A DNA stretch of 64,000 nt from Hydractinia symbiolongicarpus (taxonomy: Eukaryota > Cnidaria > Hydrozoa > Anthoathecata > Hydractiniidae), in contig NC_079885.1 of NCBI RefSeq assembly GCF_029227915.1, positions 434,001 to 498,000 on the forward strand, in the 5' to 3' direction. Shown here in pieces: positions 60,787 to 64,000 of the stretch. The notes beneath the pieces are model-generated. The model saw only the letters and a list, made by a program, of their open reading frames with translations. It was not told the origin of the DNA and searched no databases. Position numbers and translations under genes: made by a program. Numbering within the stretch: the first letter of the stretch is position 1; every line of letters starts with the position of its first letter.

Positions 60787-63624
60787 CCACTAAACGCATG
60801 AGACTTGTAGTTTTCAAAAATATTTTCATATTTGATGGGACGCTGAATAAAAGAAGTTTAATCGCCGGTAAACGAAAATTCGCGATTTCCCGTAAATCCC
60901 GGACTCGGCCTGTAAAGTCAAAAGTATACAAAGAAAGTACCCAGGGAGTAAACTCATTTCCCGAACGATTTTTTAAATTATTTTTTCACCACTAAAACGC
61001 ATGAGACTTGTAGTTTTCAAAAATGTTTTCATTTTTGATGAGACGCTTAATGAAAGAGGTTTAATCGCCGGCAAACGAAATCCTACGTTTTCCCGTAAAT
61101 CCGGGGCTTGGCCCGTATAGTCGAATGTATACAAAGAAAGTACCCAGGGACTAAACTCATTTCCCGAACGATTTTTTAAATTTTTGTTTCACCACTAAAA
61201 CGCATGACACTTGTAGTTTTCAAAAATGTTTTCATTTTTGATGAGACGCTTAATGAAAGAGGTTTAATCGCCGGCAAACGAAATCCCGCGTTTTCCCGTA
61301 AATCCGGGGCTTGGCCCGTATAGTCGAATGTATACAAAGAAAGTACCCAGGGAGTAAACTCATTTCCCGAACGATTTTTTAAATTTTTTCTTCACCACTA
61401 AAACGCATGAGACTTGTAGTTTTCAAAAATGTTTTCATTTTTGATGAGACCCTTAATGAAAGAGGTTTAATCGCCGGAAAACGAAAACCTGCGATTTCCC
61501 GTAAATCACGGGCTTGGCCCGTATAGTCGAATGTATACAAAGAAAGTACCCAGGGAGTAAACTCATTTCCAGAACGATTTTTTAAATTATTATTTCACCA
61601 CTAAAGCCCATGAGACTTGTAGTTTTTAAAAATGTTTTCATTTTTGATGAGACGCTGAATAAAAGAAGTTTAATCGCCGGCAAACGAAAACCCGCAATTT
61701 CCCGTAAATCCCGGTCTCGGCCCGTATAGTCAAAAGTATACAAGGAAATTACCCAGTGAGTAAACTCATTTCCCCAACGAATTTTTAAATTATTTTTTCA
61801 CCACTAAAACGCATGAGTCTTGTAGTTTTTAAAAATGTTTTCATTTTTGATGAGACGCTGAATAAAAGAAGTTTAATCGCCGGCAAACGAAAACCTGCGA
61901 TTTCCCGTAAATCCCGGACTCGGCCCGTATAGTCAAAAGTATACAAAGAGAGTACCCAGGGTGTAAACTCATTTCCCGAACGATTTTTTAAATTGTTTTT
62001 TCACCACTAAAACGCATGAGACTTGTAGTTTTCAAAAATGTTTTCATTTTTGATGAGACGCTGAATAAAAGAAGTTTAATCGCCTGCAAACGAAAACCTG
62101 CGATTTCCCGTAAATCCCGGACTCGGCCCGTATAGTCAAAAGTATACAAAGAAAGTACCCAGGGAGTAAACTCATTTCCCAAACGATTTTTTAAATTATT
62201 ATTTCACCACTAAAGCCCATGAGACTTGTAGTTTTTAAAAATGTTTTCATTTTTGATGAGACGCTGAATAAAAGAAGTTTAATCGCCGGCAAACGAAAAC
62301 CCGCGATTTCCCGTAAATCCCGGACTCGGCCCGTATAGTCAAAAGTATACAAGGAAAGTACCCAGTGAGTAAACTCATTTCCAGAACGATTTTTTAAATT
62401 ATTTTTTCACCACTAAAACGCATAAGACTTGTAGTTTTTAAAAATGTTTTCATTTTTGATGAGACGCTGAATAAAAGAAGTTTAATCGCCGGCAAACGAA
62501 AACCCGCGCTTTCCCGTAAATCCCGGCTTGGCCGTATAGTCAAAAGTATACAAAGAAAGTACCCAAGGAGTAAACTCATTTCCCGAACGATTTTTTATAT
62601 TATTTTTTTCCCACTAAACGCATGAGACTTGTAGTTTTCAAAAATATTTTCATATTTGATGGGACGCTGAATAAAAGAAGTTTAATCGCCGGTAAACGAA
62701 AATTCGCGATTTCCCGTAAATCCCAGACTCGGCCCGTATAGTCAAAAGTATACAAAGAAAGTACCCAGGGAGTAAACTCATTTCCCGAACGATTTTTTAA
62801 ATTATTTTTTCACCACTAAAACGCATGAGACTTGTAGTTTTCAAAAATGTTTTCATTTTTGATGAGACGCTTAATGAAAGAGGTTTAATCGCCGGCAAAC
62901 GAAATCCCGCGTTTTCCCGTAAATCCGGGGCTTGGCCCGTATAGTCGAATGTATACAAAGAAAGTACCCAGGGAGTAAACTCATTTCCCGAACGATTTTT
63001 TAAATTTTTTTTTCACCACTAAAACGCATGACACTTGTAGTTTTTAAAAATGTTTTCATTTTTGATGAGACCCTTAATGAAAGAGGTTTAATCGCCGGAA
63101 AACGAAAACCCGCGATTTCCCGTAAATCACGGGCTTGGCCCGTATAGTCGAATGTATACAAAGAAAGTACCCAGGGAGTAAACTCATTTCCAGAACGATT
63201 TTTTAAATTATTATTTCACCACTAAAACGCATGAGACTTGTAGTTTTCAAGAATGTTTTCATTTTTGATGAGACGCTGAAGAAAGGAAGTTTAATCGCCG
63301 GCAAACGAAAACCCGCGATTTCCCGTAAATCCCGGGCTTGGCCCGTATAGTCAAAAGTATACAAAGAAAGTACCCAGGGAGTAAACTCATTTCCCGAACG
63401 ATTTTTTAAATTACTTTTTCACCACTAAAACGCATGAGACTTGTAGTTTTTAAAAATGTTTTCATTTTTGATGAGACGCTGAATAAAAGAAGTTTAATCG
63501 CCGGCACACGAAAACCTGCGATTTCCCGTAAATCCTGGACTCGGCCCGTATAGTCAAAAGTATACAAAGAAAGTACCCAAGGAGTAAACTCATTTCCCGA
63601 ACGATTTTTTATATTATTTTTTTC
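60787..63624 (+). repeat. 14-monomer higher-order unit, copy 2 (2838 bp), with an internal partial copy
   Basis: It starts with the same B3-E-E-E series at 60787 and ends where B3 recurs at 63625, 2838 bp away. A further B3 at 62611 followed by two E-type copies is a partial internal repeat that lacks one E monomer. That B3 reads ggcccgtatagtc, where the others have ggcctgtaaagtc. C and A/I-like monomers from 61610 to 62600 are inserted relative to copy 1. Confidence 0.78.
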
Positions 63625-64000
63625 CCACTAAACGCATGAGACTTGTAGTTTTCAAAAATATTTTCATATTTGATGGGACGCTGAATAAAAGAAGTTTAAT
63701 CGCCGGTAAACGAAAATTCGCGATTTCCCGTAAATCCCGGACTCGGCCTGTAAAGTCAAAAGTATACAAAGAAAGTACCCAGGGAGTAAACTCATTTCCC
63801 GAACGATTTTTTAAATTATTTTTTCACCACTAAAACGCATGAGACTTGTAGTTTTCAAAAATGTTTTCATTTTTGATGAGACGCTTAATGAAAGAGGTTT
63901 AATCGCCGGCAAACGAAATCCTACGTTTTCCCGTAAATCCGGGGCTTGGCCCGTATAGTCGAATGTATACAAAGAAAGTACCCAGGGACTAAACTCATTT
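63625..64000 (+). repeat. Start of a third B3-E unit, cut by the window edge
   Basis: B3 at 63625 and the following ctacg-type E monomer (marker at 63921) match 60787 onward at offset 2838. The window ends inside this E monomer, so the satellite continues to the right for an unknown distance. Confidence 0.9.

Larger units (their letters stand above)
1..64000. repeat. Satellite DNA array, ~203-bp monomer, head-to-tail, fills the window
   Basis: The same unit recurs from the first to the last base. Successive ccacta landmarks lie at 1, 203, 405, 608, 811 and 1013, so the period is 202-203 bp, and the last landmark is at 63827. Every copy I followed has the same orientation. Each holds the same ordered landmarks: acgcatgagacttgtag, catttttgatgagac, atcgccggcaaacg, gcgatttcccgtaaatccc, ggcccgtatag, gtatacaaagaaagtaccc, aactcatttccc, acgattttttaaattatttt. 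Type A and type B1 monomers differ at about a dozen positions. No unrelated sequence interrupts the array and neither end of it is in the window. The lack of genes over 64 kb and the nucleosome-plus-linker unit size fit a eukaryotic heterochromatic satellite. Whether it is centromeric, pericentromeric, subtelomeric or sex-linked cannot be told from sequence alone. I do not recognise the family. Confidence 0.99.

Noticed and set aside
1-64000. CRISPR array
   Set aside because: The repetition is of the whole ~203-bp unit without short identical repeats separated by unique spacers, and there are no cas genes.
1-64000. Ribosomal or tRNA gene tandem array
   Set aside because: The monomer has no recognisable tRNA, 5S or other rRNA sequence or pol III box pair.
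1-64000. Transposon or LTR insertions within the array
   Set aside because: I saw no break in the monomer periodicity larger than a few bases, no target-site duplications and no terminal repeats. All length changes are small indels or whole monomers.
1-64000. Telomeric or simple-sequence repeat
   Set aside because: No TTAGGG-, TTAGG- or TTTAGGG-type runs occur; the only simple sequence is short A/T tracts at fixed monomer positions.

Overview
The whole 64-kb window is one uninterrupted head-to-tail array of a tandem satellite repeat. The monomer is about 203 bp (most spacings are 201-204 bp), giving roughly 316 copies (64,000/202.6). All copies lie in the same orientation. I saw no single-copy flank, transposon insertion, gene, RNA gene or inversion. 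A 64-kb stretch of one repeat with no genes points to a eukaryotic nuclear genome, in a heterochromatic setting (centromeric, pericentromeric, subtelomeric or sex-chromosome). I do not recognise the satellite family and cannot name the organism. A reference monomer is 38% GC (41 C, 36 G in 203 bp) and carries 12 CpG, about 1.65 times expectation. This suggests a germline without strong CpG methylation decay, or a very young array.

Monomers fall into subfamilies defined by linked variants; the letters here are my own working labels. B has ...gactcgtag...catatttgatggg. C has ctaaagcccatgag. D has gcataagac. E has cttaatgaaagagg. F has gtttaaccgcc. G has cttgcgatttccctaaa. H has ggcacgtatagtcgaatg. 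I has catttttaaatgag. J has caagaatg. K has agtagttt plus ttggtccg. L has cgaaaatccgcg plus ggactcgg. M has gacggtgaat. N has gtatttttgaaaaatg. The subfamilies are arranged in higher-order units that change along the window: 1-20 kb is C/G/E/F/D/B/H; about 20-44 kb is dominated by I/J/K/L; 44-48 kb is M/N; 48-58 kb is a mosaic; 58-64 kb is rich in E and a B variant.

Many blocks are direct tandem or near-tandem duplications of whole numbers of monomers. Measured offsets are 203, 607, 610, 808, 809, 1215, 1421, 1621, 1821, 2226, 2432, 2633, 2638, 2838 and 4262 bp. The 4262-bp (21-monomer) duplication showed no difference in the lines I compared. This is the footprint of repeated unequal exchange or amplification at many scales, with no single fixed higher-order period.

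Within the monomer, three short inverted repeats stand out. The first (about monomer positions 29-50) is kept, by different base pairs, in several subfamilies. The other two (CGGGC-TTG-GCCCG and GTATA-N8-TATAC) are adjacent. All short ORFs are by-products of the repeat. I found no convincing new molecular 'system'; the most interesting signals are the conserved dyads and the multi-scale recent amplification.
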